A stretch of 64,000 nt of DNA from CALDTK01 sp965215215. Lineage in GTDB: Bacteria > Bacteroidota > Bacteroidia > Chitinophagales > Saprospiraceae. The position numbers and the translations under genes are program-made. The notes under the pieces were generated by a model, which was given only the letters and a program-made list of their open reading frames with translations, ran no database searches and was not told the origin of the DNA. The stretch covers positions 2,914,001 through 2,978,000 of the forward strand of contig OZ244043.1 in NCBI GenBank assembly GCA_965215215.1. Direction: 5' to 3'. Position 1 is the first letter of the stretch; every line of letters starts with the position of its first letter. Of the stretch, positions 41,189 through 49,528 are shown piece after piece.

Positions 41189-42454
41189 ATGAGTTCCCCT
41201 ACCCCTCCACCGGACGCCTTGCCCTACGCCGAGAAGTTGGAGAGCGAGCTCGGGTTGAAGCAGCTGCAAATCAACCGTCTGCTCAATATCACCCAGGCGA
41301 TCAACGGCAACGTGCCGGCCGGGGGGCTCTTCGACATGTACACTTCCTTCCTGAACTGGGAGATGGGCGTGCGGCTGATGGCACTCTACTTCCGCCGGGG
41401 AGGCACCTGGAGCTGTGCGGCGAGCATTGGGCTCAGCGAGCAGGAGCGTGCCTTAGACCTTTCGGAGCACTTTGCGGATTTCACCCGACTCAGCAACCTG
41501 GAGGGGCACGCCGCCCACCCCCTCATCGGACGCTTCAGCGTGGTTATCCCGGTGCAGCACAAGGAGGAAGCGCTGGCCTACGTGTTCCTCGGCGACGTCG
41601 GGGGGGGCGACGCTATGTACAACAAGGTACAGTTCGTGACCACGATCACCAACGTTATCGCCGTCGCGATCGAGAACAAGAGGTTGTTCCAGCAACAGTT
41701 GGACCAGCAACGCTACGAAGCCGAGATGGAACTCGCCTCGGAGATTCAACGGTCGTTGATCCCGGAGGAGCTGCCCCGGACCGAAGACTACGAGATGGCC
41801 GCGCTCTACCGCCCGCGCTACGGGGTGGGGGGCGATTTCTACAGCGCCGTACAGTACGACGACGGGAAGCTGCTCTTCTGCGTCGCCGACATAGCCGGTA
41901 AGGGCACGGGGGCGGCGCTGCTGATGTCCAACTTCGAAGCCTCCTTCTACGCCCTGGCCCGGGTACGCCCGGGCATGCGGGAACTCGTGTACGACCTCAA
42001 CAAGTTGCTCTTCCGGGTCACGCGGGGCGAGCGGTTCGTCACGCTGTTCATCGGGGAGTACGACTCCCGCTCCAAGGAGCTCGTCTACGTGAACGCGGGC
42101 CACAATCCCCCCATACTCGCCCGTCCGCCGGGCGAAGACCGTCGGGCGGCAGTCAGCGAGCTGCGTACCGGTTGCGTCTTCCTGGGCATGTTCGAGCACA
42201 TCCCCGCCGTCGAGCTCGGCTACTGCAACCTCGGCCGCGGGGGCTTACTGGTGAGCTACACCGATGGGGTCAGCGAGCTCGCCTCCCCGAGCGGGGAGCT
42301 GTACGGGGAGGAACGCCTCGCGGTACTCGCCGAGCGCTACGCCGCCGGTACCGCCAAAGAGCTCAATATGGCCCTGCTGCTCGAACTCGAGGCCTTTCGG
42401 CAAACGGCCGATCTGAGCGACGACGTAACGGTGCTAACTACGCGTTTTTGGTGA
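41189..42454 (+). CDS. GAF-like plus SpoIIE/RsbU-type PP2C serine phosphatase
   Basis: The 421-residue product has a GAF-like sensor region (about 30-180), a short coiled coil ending QQLDQQRYEAEMELASEIQ and a PP2C phosphatase domain. That domain carries the metal Asp residues in GVGGDFYSAVQYDDGKL, CVADIAGKGTGAALLMSNFE, YVNAGHNPPIL and SYTDGVSELAS. This layout is that of RsbU/P-type phosphatases that act on anti-anti-sigma factors or other phosphoproteins. No STAS or anti-sigma gene is adjacent, so its target is unknown. It is transcribed away from the ROK gene. Confidence 0.92.
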   Translation: MSSPTPPPDALPYAEKLESELGLKQLQINRLLNITQAINGNVPAGGLFDMYTSFLNWEMGVRLMALYFRRGGTWSCAASIGLSEQERALDLSEHFADFTRLSNLEGHAAHPLIGRFSVVIPVQHKEEALAYVFLGDVGGGDAMYNKVQFVTTITNVIAVAIENKRLFQQQLDQQRYEAEMELASEIQRSLIPEELPRTEDYEMAALYRPRYGVGGDFYSAVQYDDGKLLFCVADIAGKGTGAALLMSNFEASFYALARVRPGMRELVYDLNKLLFRVTRGERFVTLFIGEYDSRSKELVYVNAGHNPPILARPPGEDRRAAVSELRTGCVFLGMFEHIPAVELGYCNLGRGGLLVSYTDGVSELASPSGELYGEERLAVLAERYAAGTAKELNMALLLELEAFRQTADLSDDVTVLTTRFW

Positions 42455-42525
42455 GCCGCGGCTACGTTCGCCGATCAAACCAGCGGTTCTGTCGTTAGTG
42501 ACATGAATCGGGTTACGCCCAACCG

Positions 42526-42533
42526 TAGCTTTA
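42526..42533 (+). promoter_or_regulatory. -7-like box TAGCTTTA
   Basis: One mismatch to TAnnTTTG, 7 bases before the ATG at 42541. Confidence 0.35.
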
Positions 42534-42540
42534 AAACCGT

Positions 42541-43377
42541 ATGGGAAGGAACCGACGAGGTCGAAGTGGGAATCGTTACCGCCCGAAGCGGCACCGCGGG
42601 CCTGCCGGTCGCCGCCGCATGGCCATCGCCTTCGCTTTGTTCCTCGGTTACGTAGGTGTGCATCGCTTCACGCTCGGGCAGTGGTACTACGGACTGATCT
42701 TCATTTTTCTATTCGTGGTCAGCTCGGCCGCGGGACTCTACATGCCCGGTTTCGAAGGCTTGCCCTGGGCGACGCTCGCCGCCGGGGTCGGTTACTACGA
42801 GGCGTATCGCTTCTGGAGGATGAGCGACGAGGAGTTTGCCGATCGCTACCTCGAGACGGACGAGGAAGACGACGACGAAGTGGATGAGGTGAAGGGGCGC
42901 TACCTCACTGGCCGGGTAGCCGCAAACCCACGGGTGATCTCTTCGAAAGCGCGGCGGAAAATTTTGATCGCCGCCAGCGATGCGTTCGCCAACTTCGACT
43001 ACCAGGGCGCCGCCGACCTGTACGAGGAGGCGCTCGACATGGAGCTTTCCGACGGCTCCTCGCGGGTGTACGCGGCGCGCTGTTACTCTTTGCTCGAAGA
43101 CGAGCCAAACGCCTACCGCCACCTTCGTCGGGCCGTTCAGCTGAAGGCCGCGAACTTGGAGTTGGTCCAATCCGATCCCGGCTTCGCCTGGCTGCGGACA
43201 CGCCCGAACTACGCCGAACGTCGGGGTGCGGGGTTCGCCGAACGGGAGAAAGTTGCGGCGCTGCCCCCGTCCGGGCCAAATTTGCTCGACCAACTCGAAC
43301 AGCTCGGGCGTTTACGCGAGCGAGGTTTACTCGACGACGAGGAATTCTCGCGCGAGAAACGTCGATTGTTACGTTAA
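42541..43377 (+). CDS. TM2-type membrane protein with TPR-like part and SHOCT end
   Basis: The 278-residue product begins with a strongly basic tail and a TM2-like double helix (AFALFLGYVGVHRFTLGQWY is the TM2 signature, then LIFIFLFVVSSAAGLY). An acidic linker and a TPR-like helical region at about 140-205 (ASDAFANFDYQGAADLYEEA, ARCYSLLEDEPNAYRHLRRA) follow. A C-terminal SHOCT motif closes it (LLDQLEQLGRLRERGLLDDE). SHOCT and TM2 are both common on small membrane proteins, but the TPR-like insert is less usual. Function is unknown. Confidence 0.75.
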   Translation: MGRNRRGRSGNRYRPKRHRGPAGRRRMAIAFALFLGYVGVHRFTLGQWYYGLIFIFLFVVSSAAGLYMPGFEGLPWATLAAGVGYYEAYRFWRMSDEEFADRYLETDEEDDDEVDEVKGRYLTGRVAANPRVISSKARRKILIAASDAFANFDYQGAADLYEEALDMELSDGSSRVYAARCYSLLEDEPNAYRHLRRAVQLKAANLELVQSDPGFAWLRTRPNYAERRGAGFAEREKVAALPPSGPNLLDQLEQLGRLRERGLLDDEEFSREKRRLLR

Positions 43378-43409
43378 CCAAGTCCCGCACGGCGATATTC
43401 ACCGCGCCA

Positions 43410-44069
43410 ATGATTGCCGCCGAACTCATATCCAACGAAATCGTGCCGCTGCGCACCTCGGACTCGGGCAATGACGCCCTCGAGGTTATGCACGATTTCT
43501 TCGTCCAGCATTTGCCGATCGTAAACGATCGCGAACTGCTCGGCTTACTGAGCGAAGACGATATCCTCGAAAACGATCCGGGAGCCGCCATCGGTAGCTA
43601 CAGCCTTTCGCTCCCCCACGCCCAGGCGCGCCAACAGGATCACCTCTACGAGGTCATGCGCCTGGTAGCCGAGTACGATCTCACCGCGGTACCCGTGGTG
43701 GATCGGGAGGGGAATTACGACGGCCTCATCACGGCCAATGAGCTGCTCGGGTACTACGCCCGTACGGCGACCTTCACCGAGAGCGGGAGCATCATAATCC
43801 TCGAAGTACAGCGCCGCGACTACTCCCTGGCGGAGATTGCCCGCATCGCGGAATCCGAGAACGCCACGATCCTAAGCTCCTTCGTGGAGTCGGCCGGCGA
43901 CGGTTCCTTGCTGCAAGTGACGATAAAAGTCAACCGAGAGCAAGTCCAGAGTATTTTGTCGACCTACGAACGATTCGGGTACGAGGTACAAGCTACCTTT
44001 AACGAGGGTGTCGCTATAGACACCTTGCGTGAGCGCTACGATGCGCTGCTCAAATACCTCGACGTCTGA
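43410..44069 (+). CDS. CBS-domain protein with ACT-like tail
   Basis: The 219-residue product has two CBS motifs in the first 125 residues (FVQHLPIVNDRELLGLLSED and LTAVPVVDREGNYDGLITAN), the usual adenosine-nucleotide-binding pair. A C-terminal beta-alpha-beta region (SIIILEVQRRDYSLAEIARI ... LLQVTIKVNREQVQSILSTY) resembles an ACT or ferredoxin-like fold. It is a soluble sensor-type protein, target unknown. It lies just before the BamA-like and nadK genes in the same direction. Confidence 0.85.
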   Translation: MIAAELISNEIVPLRTSDSGNDALEVMHDFFVQHLPIVNDRELLGLLSEDDILENDPGAAIGSYSLSLPHAQARQQDHLYEVMRLVAEYDLTAVPVVDREGNYDGLITANELLGYYARTATFTESGSIIILEVQRRDYSLAEIARIAESENATILSSFVESAGDGSLLQVTIKVNREQVQSILSTYERFGYEVQATFNEGVAIDTLRERYDALLKYLDV

Positions 44070-44116
44070 TTCGTACGCTTACTCAAAGCAGGTTCGCCCC
44101 CTATCGACTTCCCGGG

Positions 44117-45538
44117 GTGCTCGTACCCGGATCTATTCTGTTGCTGTGTCTGGTTTTAGCGCAAGCGGCTCTCGCTCAGCGGGGTATCGTAGTACCGGAC
44201 ACGGGCTACGCTATCCTCGAGGATCTGATCCTGGAGGGAAACCGCAAGACGCGGCGCAACTACGTACTGCGGGAGCTCGGTCTGGCGGCCGGCGATACGA
44301 TCTTCTTCGCCGAACTCCCGGAACTGCTCCGTCTGGAGCGCCGGCGCCTGTTGAATTCGGGGCTGTTTAACGAAGCCCGGTTGAGCGTAACGGCGATCGA
44401 CACGGCCCGTCGAGGCGTCACGATCGGCGTGCGCGTACGCGAGAAATGGTACGCGTATCCGCAGGTGGACTTCGACCTGGCCGACCGCAACTTCAACGTT
44501 TGGGTACAGGAGCAAAACGCGTCGCTCGATCGCATCAACTACGGTCTGCGGTTGCGGCACGCCAACCTGACGGGCCGGGCCGATCGACTAACTTTCTTCG
44601 TGCAGGGCGGCTACACGCGCACCTTCCAACTCAACTACGAGATCCCCTTCGTGGACAAGGAGCGTATTTTCGGGTTGGAGGTGACGGCGCTCGTGGACCG
44701 TAACCGGGAGTGGTGGGCCTACACCGAGGACGGGCAGCAGGAGTTTTACAAGGTGGATACGGCCAACGTACTGCGGCGGCGGCGCTTCGGCGGGGGCATC
44801 GTCGTTCGACCCGGCCTGAACACGGTCCACCGGGTGCGGCTGAACCGACACACGAACAAAGCCGACTCCACCCTGGCCCTATCGATCAACACCGAGTTCT
44901 TCGGCGAGGGAAGAACGTCTCAGCGGTACTGGTCGCTCAGCTACGAGCTAAATTGGGATCGCCGCGACGTGCGGCCCTACCCGCTGCGCGGTCACCTCCT
45001 CGCCTTCACCATCGCCAAGGAGGGCCTCGGGAGCGGAGACGACGTAAACCGGTTGAATACGTCTCTGCGGTACACGTACTACGCCGCGTTGGGTGGACCT
45101 ATCTACCTGTCGCTGAACGGTAAGGTGAAAACAGACTTGGTGCGTACCCCGGTACCGTACTTCAACCGCGAGGCGCTCGGGTTCGGGAGCGACTTCCTGC
45201 GGGGCTACCAGTACTACGTGATCGACGGGCTCGACTACGCCTACCTACGGAACACGCTGCGGGTGAAGACCTTCGAGAAGGACCTCCGCTTTCCGTGGAT
45301 GCCCGTCCGACGCTTGCGCGAGGTTCCCACCCGCCTGTTTTTAACGGCGCACGGGGACCTCGGCGGCGTCCACGACCCGTACGAAACGCCCGGCAACCTG
45401 CTCGGCAACCGAATCCTCGGCTCTTACGGCGTTGGCGCGGATTTGGTTTTCTACTACGGCTCGGCCATCCGCTTCGAGCTGACCCGCAACGAACTTGGCA
45501 GTTGGGGGGGGTACCTGAGCTATGCGGTCGGACTTTAG
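44117..45538 (+). CDS. BamA/TamA-like outer-membrane protein with POTRA domain
   Basis: The 473-residue product (GTG start) has a signal peptide (ILLLCLVLAQAALAQ). One POTRA domain follows at about 28-110 (ILEDLILEGNRKTRRNYVLR, LLRLERRRLLNSGLFNEARL), then a 16-strand-like beta-barrel with FGSDFLRGYQYYVIDGLDYA, which contains the RGY/F motif of Omp85 barrels, and GVGADLVFYYGSAIRFELTR. One POTRA is fewer than in BamA (five) or TamA (three). It is therefore a small Omp85-family member of unknown cargo, not the essential BamA. The 14-base repeat occurs in the signal-peptide coding part. Confidence 0.85.
   Translation: MLVPGSILLLCLVLAQAALAQRGIVVPDTGYAILEDLILEGNRKTRRNYVLRELGLAAGDTIFFAELPELLRLERRRLLNSGLFNEARLSVTAIDTARRGVTIGVRVREKWYAYPQVDFDLADRNFNVWVQEQNASLDRINYGLRLRHANLTGRADRLTFFVQGGYTRTFQLNYEIPFVDKERIFGLEVTALVDRNREWWAYTEDGQQEFYKVDTANVLRRRRFGGGIVVRPGLNTVHRVRLNRHTNKADSTLALSINTEFFGEGRTSQRYWSLSYELNWDRRDVRPYPLRGHLLAFTIAKEGLGSGDDVNRLNTSLRYTYYAALGGPIYLSLNGKVKTDLVRTPVPYFNREALGFGSDFLRGYQYYVIDGLDYAYLRNTLRVKTFEKDLRFPWMPVRRLREVPTRLFLTAHGDLGGVHDPYETPGNLLGNRILGSYGVGADLVFYYGSAIRFELTRNELGSWGGYLSYAVGL
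44153..44166 (+). repeat. 14-mer repeat GTTTTAGCGCAAGC
   Basis: Copy in the signal-peptide part of the BamA-like gene. Confidence 0.7.
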
Positions 45539-45547
45539 GAAAGGGGC

Positions 45548-45555
45548 TAACCTTG
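45548..45555 (+). promoter_or_regulatory. -7-like box TAACCTTG before nadK
   Basis: One mismatch to TAnnTTTG, 4 bases before the GTG at 45560. Confidence 0.3.
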
Positions 45556-45559
45556 CGCC

Positions 45560-46450
45560 GTGCAGGTAGCCATTTACAGCCAGGTGCTCAAGCCCGAAGA
45601 CGAGGAGTACGTGCAGACGCTCTTCGATGCGTTGGCCGCGGCCCGCGTGAGTGCGTACGTACACGCACCTTACCTCGCGCAGGTACGCGCCGCCGGGGTC
45701 ACGTTCGCCGGACCGGTCGGATCTTTCGAGGGGTACCTGGACTTCAAGGTCAAGCGCTTCGATTTCGTGATCACGCTCGGGGGCGACGGCACCATCCTGA
45801 ATGCGACTACGCTGATTCGCGACAACGTAGTCCCGATCGTCGGGATCAACCTCGGGCGACTCGGGTTTCTCGCGAGCATCGAGAAGGGGCGCATCGCCGA
45901 GACCATCTCGTTACTGCGCTCGCACTACTACGAGATCGAAGAGCGCGAGATGCTTCAGCTCGAATCGAGTACGGCGCTCTTCGGTGAGCTGCCCTTCGCC
46001 CTGAACGACTTCACGCTCCTGAAGCGGGACACGAGCTCGATGATCACCATCCACACCTACGTAAACGGCGACTACCTAAACTCCTACTGGGCCGACGGGC
46101 TCATCGTGTGCACGCCGACCGGAAGCACGGGTTACAGCCTCAGCTGCGGTGGCCCAATCGTGTTCCCCGGGTCGGGCAACTTCGTAATCACGCCGGTGGC
46201 GCCGCACAACCTCAACGTGCGCCCCATCGTGATCTCCGACAACTCGGTCATCTCCTTCGAGGTGGAGGGCCGCTCCGAGAATTTCCTCTGTACGCTCGAT
46301 TCCCGGCACCAGATCATCGACGAGCGGGAGGCGCCGTTGGCTATCCGTAAGTGCGGTTTCCCGACGCGGTTGGTTCGGCTCCGCGACCGCAGCTTCCTCG
46401 GTACTATCCGCGGCAAGCTCGGTTGGGGCCTCGATGCCCGCAACCACTAG
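45560..46450 (+). CDS. nadK: NAD kinase
   Basis: NadK phosphorylates NAD to NADP in the cytoplasm. The 296-residue product has the GGDG motif in VITLGGDGTILNA, the NE/D-type NLGRLGFLASIEKGR, the substrate loop TPTGSTGYSLSCGGPIV and the C-terminal NLNVRPIVISDNSVISFEVE. These are all hallmark positions, and the length is normal. The start is GTG at 45560, 21 bases after the Omp85-like gene. The cyclase gene follows 13 bases after the stop. Confidence 0.96.
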   Translation: MQVAIYSQVLKPEDEEYVQTLFDALAAARVSAYVHAPYLAQVRAAGVTFAGPVGSFEGYLDFKVKRFDFVITLGGDGTILNATTLIRDNVVPIVGINLGRLGFLASIEKGRIAETISLLRSHYYEIEEREMLQLESSTALFGELPFALNDFTLLKRDTSSMITIHTYVNGDYLNSYWADGLIVCTPTGSTGYSLSCGGPIVFPGSGNFVITPVAPHNLNVRPIVISDNSVISFEVEGRSENFLCTLDSRHQIIDEREAPLAIRKCGFPTRLVRLRDRSFLGTIRGKLGWGLDARNH

Positions 46451-46463
46451 CGTACTTCGCGGC

Positions 46464-47219
46464 ATGCAAGTCTCCCTCGTGCACGCGGGCCGCACCTACA
46501 CCGCCGACCTGGGGCGGCCCATCTCCATCGCGCTTCCGCTAAAACCCGGACCGGAAAGCACCCGCGCCTGGTCTGCACCGGCGCTTACCCTGGAGCCCGT
46601 TCGGGTCGGGGCGTGGGTGGGGAGCGTACGCGAGGGGGCGCCCGTGAACTTCATGGATCTCCGAATCAATTTGCACGGGAACGCCACGCACACCGAGACA
46701 TTCGCTCACGTCGCCCCGGATTGGGAAGCGCACACGATTCTCGACGTACTACCGGTCGCTCCATTCGTGGCCCGGCTCTACGACCTAAGTTTTGCGGAAG
46801 CGGCACCCGCGCGCGGTAGGGTAGTCGATTGCACGGGCTTACGCCAAAACCCACCTAACACACCTGGGGTAATTTTACGCATTCTGGGCAAAGATGCCGC
46901 CGACGAGAACCGAACTGGTACAGATCCTCCTTACTTTCAGGCATCAGACCTCGGGTGGCTCGCCGAACGCGGCGTAGTGCACCTGATTACAGATCTTTTC
47001 TCGGTGGATCGAGAGCGGGACGGTGGGGAGCTGGCGGGGCACCACGCGTACTGGCAGTACCCAAATACTCCACGTACCCGGGCTACCATCACCGAACTCG
47101 CACGACTAAACCAGCCTCTGGCCCAGGGGTTATACCTCGTCGGGCTACACGCACTCCCGTTGGCGGCCGACGCCAGTCCGAGTGCTCCTCTGATTTATCC
47201 CCTGAACCCCGTAGACTGA
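46464..47219 (+). CDS. Cyclase-family protein (kynurenine formamidase-like)
   Basis: From the ATG at 46464 the product is 251 residues. It contains the metal-binding NLHGNATHTETFAHVAP, the equivalent of the HGTHxDxPxH motif of the cyclase/KynB hydrolase family, and the late HHAYWQYPN where a second metal-site His is expected. Such metal-dependent amidohydrolases open formyl-kynurenine or related amides. The substrate is not certain, since no tryptophan-catabolism genes adjoin. An alternative ATG at 46434 overlaps nadK by 17 bases. Two copies of the 14-base repeat lie inside the gene. Confidence 0.8.
   Translation: MQVSLVHAGRTYTADLGRPISIALPLKPGPESTRAWSAPALTLEPVRVGAWVGSVREGAPVNFMDLRINLHGNATHTETFAHVAPDWEAHTILDVLPVAPFVARLYDLSFAEAAPARGRVVDCTGLRQNPPNTPGVILRILGKDAADENRTGTDPPYFQASDLGWLAERGVVHLITDLFSVDRERDGGELAGHHAYWQYPNTPRTRATITELARLNQPLAQGLYLVGLHALPLAADASPSAPLIYPLNPVD
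46532..46545 (-). repeat. 14-mer repeat GTTTTAGCGGAAGC
   Basis: First of two copies in the cyclase-family gene. A shorter core match lies at 46790-46801. Confidence 0.7.
46837..46850 (-). repeat. 14-mer repeat GTTTTGGCGTAAGC
   Basis: Second full copy in the cyclase-family gene. Confidence 0.7.
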
Positions 47220-47234
47220 CGCGAAGCGCAAGAG

Positions 47235-47921
47235 ATGTCCGAAACTACCACGTACACGAGCCAGCTTTACCGCACCTTCAAGGAGATCGACGCGGACAGC
47301 TACCGTACGATCCTCCGTTTCGTCGAGGACCACTCGAGTGATATCCCGCACCTCGAGCTACGTGAGTACTTCGACCTCAAATATGCCTACGTGGCGGCCC
47401 TCTACGAGACCGAGGGTTTCGCCGAGGTAGTGACTTTGAGCGACGAGCTGTTGGCGCTCGTCATCTCGGAAGACCTGCGCTGGGTAGGTCACGAAGACGC
47501 TTACCGCGCGCTCCTGTTTCGGCGGGCCGGGAGCCTGTACCACCTGATGCGCTACGAGGAGTGTGTATTCGTATGCGATCAGCTGCTGCGGCTTTACCCG
47601 CATTTTAATCAGGCCGCGATGCTCCTCGAGAAAGCGTTGTACCAACGCCCGAACGCCTGGGTTTCGCGGGGGCGGGCCCTCAGCATCGTGCTCTTTTTAG
47701 CCGCCGCCTGCATCATCGCCGTGGAGGTACTCGTGGTCCGCAATTTCTTCGCGGTGCACGCCGACGCCATTGAGGTCGTGCGAAACGCCTGCTTCCTGGT
47801 GGGCTGGTCGCTGCTTCTCGGGGGCGATATCGGTCACCGCACCTGGGCCTGGGCGGCGGTTAGGCGCCGGAGTAGCCGTTACGCGCAGCGCCGCGCCGCG
47901 CGGCACCCGCTCAACGATTAG
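47235..47921 (+). CDS. TPR-like protein with C-terminal membrane helices
   Basis: The 228-residue product has a helical N-terminal region with TPR-like pairing (YAYVAALYETEGFAEVVTLS, FRRAGSLYHLMRYEECVFVC) and two C-terminal membrane helices (ALSIVLFLAAACIIAVEVLV and CFLVGWSLLLGGDIG). It would be anchored with the helical part in the cytoplasm. I recognise no named family. Its 3' end overlaps the convergent aldehyde dehydrogenase gene by four bases. Confidence 0.65.
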   Translation: MSETTTYTSQLYRTFKEIDADSYRTILRFVEDHSSDIPHLELREYFDLKYAYVAALYETEGFAEVVTLSDELLALVISEDLRWVGHEDAYRALLFRRAGSLYHLMRYEECVFVCDQLLRLYPHFNQAAMLLEKALYQRPNAWVSRGRALSIVLFLAAACIIAVEVLVVRNFFAVHADAIEVVRNACFLVGWSLLLGGDIGHRTWAWAAVRRRSSRYAQRRAARHPLND

Positions 47922-49477
47922 AGGTCGAACTCGATCCCCTGCGCCAACGGCACGTCGCGTCCGTAGTTGATCGTATTCGTTTGCCTGCGCATGTAGGCTT
48001 TCCAGCTGTCGGAGCCGCTTTCGCGCCCGCCACCGGTTTCTTTTTCGCCCCCGAACGCCCCGCCGATTTCCGCCCCGGAGGTGCCGATGTTGACGTTCGC
48101 GATGCCGCAGTCGCTTCCCGCAGCCGAGAGGAAGCGCTCGGCCTCGCGCAAGTCGGTCGTCATGATGGCGCTCGACAGTCCTTGGGGTACATCGTTCTGG
48201 AGGGCGATGGCCTCGTCGAGCTCCGCGTACTTGAGGACGTACAAGATCGGAGCGAACGTTTCTTGGCGGACAATAGGGAACTGCTCGCTCACCTCGGCGA
48301 TGCAGGGCCGCACGTAGCAGCCGCTCTCGTAGCCTTCCCCCTCGAGCCGGCCGCCCTCGACCACGAACTCCGCACCTGCTTCCCGGGCCGTCGCGATGGC
48401 CGCCTCGTAGGCCTCCACCGAAGCTCGGTCGATGAGCGGGCCGACGTGGTTGTGCGTATCGAGCGGATCGCCGATGCGAAGTTGGCCGTAGGCGCTCACG
48501 AGGGCATCGCGCACTTTGTCGTACACGCTCTCGTGCACGATGAGCCGCCGGGTGCTGGTGCAACGCTGTCCGCAGGTCCCGACCGCGCCGAAGACGGCCC
48601 CGGTAACCACCACCTTCAAATCGCAGGAGGGAGTGACGATGATGGCGTTGTTGCCGCCGAGCTCGAGCAGCGTTTTGCCCATGCGCTCGGCGACTACAGC
48701 GCCCACCTTCTTACCCATCCGCGTGGAGCCGGTGGCGGAGACGAGCGGGACGCGCGCGTCTTTGGTTAAGTATTCGCCCACGCGGTAGTCGCCGTTGATC
48801 AGGCAGCTGATGCCTTCCGGCAAATCGTTGTCCACCATGACATCGGCGAACAACTTCTGACAGGCGACCCCGCAGAGCGGGGTTTTCTCCGATGGTTTCC
48901 ACACGCAGACGTCCCCGCACACCAGGGCGATCATCGCGTTCCAGCTCCACACGGCAACCGGGAAGTTGAAGGCCGAGATGATCCCTACCACTCCGAGCGG
49001 GTGGTACTGCTCGAACATGCGGTGGTGCTCGCGTTCGGAGTGCATCTGCAGGCCGTAGAGTTGGCGCGAAAGTCCGACGGCGAAATCGCAGATGTCGATC
49101 ATCTCCTGCACTTCCCCCCAACCCTCCTGGAGGCTCTTGCCCATCTCGTAACTCACGAGGCGACCGAGCGCGTCTTTGTGTTCGCGCAGCTTGTTGCCGT
49201 ACTGCCGTACGATTTCGCCGCGTCGCGGGGCGGGGAGCGCTCTCCAGGTAGGAAAATCGCGTTGTGCGGTCCGTACCACTTCTTCGTACCGTCGCTCGTC
49301 GGTCTGGCCGACCGTGGCGATCGGGGTTCCGTCGACCGGACTGACGCTCAGGAGGGATGTCCCCCCACCGAGGGTCCGAGCGCCGATCCAAGTCCCGGGG
49401 TTATCGCTCTCGAGTCCTAGCTCGCGTAGGAACGCATGTTGGGTAATCAGTTCGACGGGTGCGGGAGTAGCGGACAT
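47918..49477 (-). CDS. Aldehyde dehydrogenase, ALDH7/AmaB type
   Basis: The product is 519 residues from the ATG at 49477 (a start at 49501 adds 8 residues). It carries the ALDH signatures VGIISAFNFPVAVWSWN, LELGGNNAII with the catalytic Glu, and GTCGQRCTSTRR with the catalytic Cys. The EMGKSLQEGWGEVQEMIDIC and QRCTSTRRL forms are those of the ALDH7A1/AmaB group, which oxidises alpha-aminoadipic semialdehyde (piperideine-6-carboxylate) in lysine breakdown. The assignment to that substrate is by family resemblance only. It converges with the TPR-like gene. Confidence 0.85.
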   Translation of the reverse strand: MSATPAPVELITQHAFLRELGLESDNPGTWIGARTLGGGTSLLSVSPVDGTPIATVGQTDERRYEEVVRTAQRDFPTWRALPAPRRGEIVRQYGNKLREHKDALGRLVSYEMGKSLQEGWGEVQEMIDICDFAVGLSRQLYGLQMHSEREHHRMFEQYHPLGVVGIISAFNFPVAVWSWNAMIALVCGDVCVWKPSEKTPLCGVACQKLFADVMVDNDLPEGISCLINGDYRVGEYLTKDARVPLVSATGSTRMGKKVGAVVAERMGKTLLELGGNNAIIVTPSCDLKVVVTGAVFGAVGTCGQRCTSTRRLIVHESVYDKVRDALVSAYGQLRIGDPLDTHNHVGPLIDRASVEAYEAAIATAREAGAEFVVEGGRLEGEGYESGCYVRPCIAEVSEQFPIVRQETFAPILYVLKYAELDEAIALQNDVPQGLSSAIMTTDLREAERFLSAAGSDCGIANVNIGTSGAEIGGAFGGEKETGGGRESGSDSWKAYMRRQTNTINYGRDVPLAQGIEFDL

Positions 49478-49528
49478 CTTGACGTGGTTAGGGGGCCACA
49501 AAGTACGTGTTCGCCAGTGGCGTTTGGG

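Noticed and set aside
46434..46463. Upstream ATG for the cyclase-family protein
   Set aside because: It overlaps nadK and adds ten residues (MPATTSVLRG) without family resemblance. The ATG at 46464 fits better.
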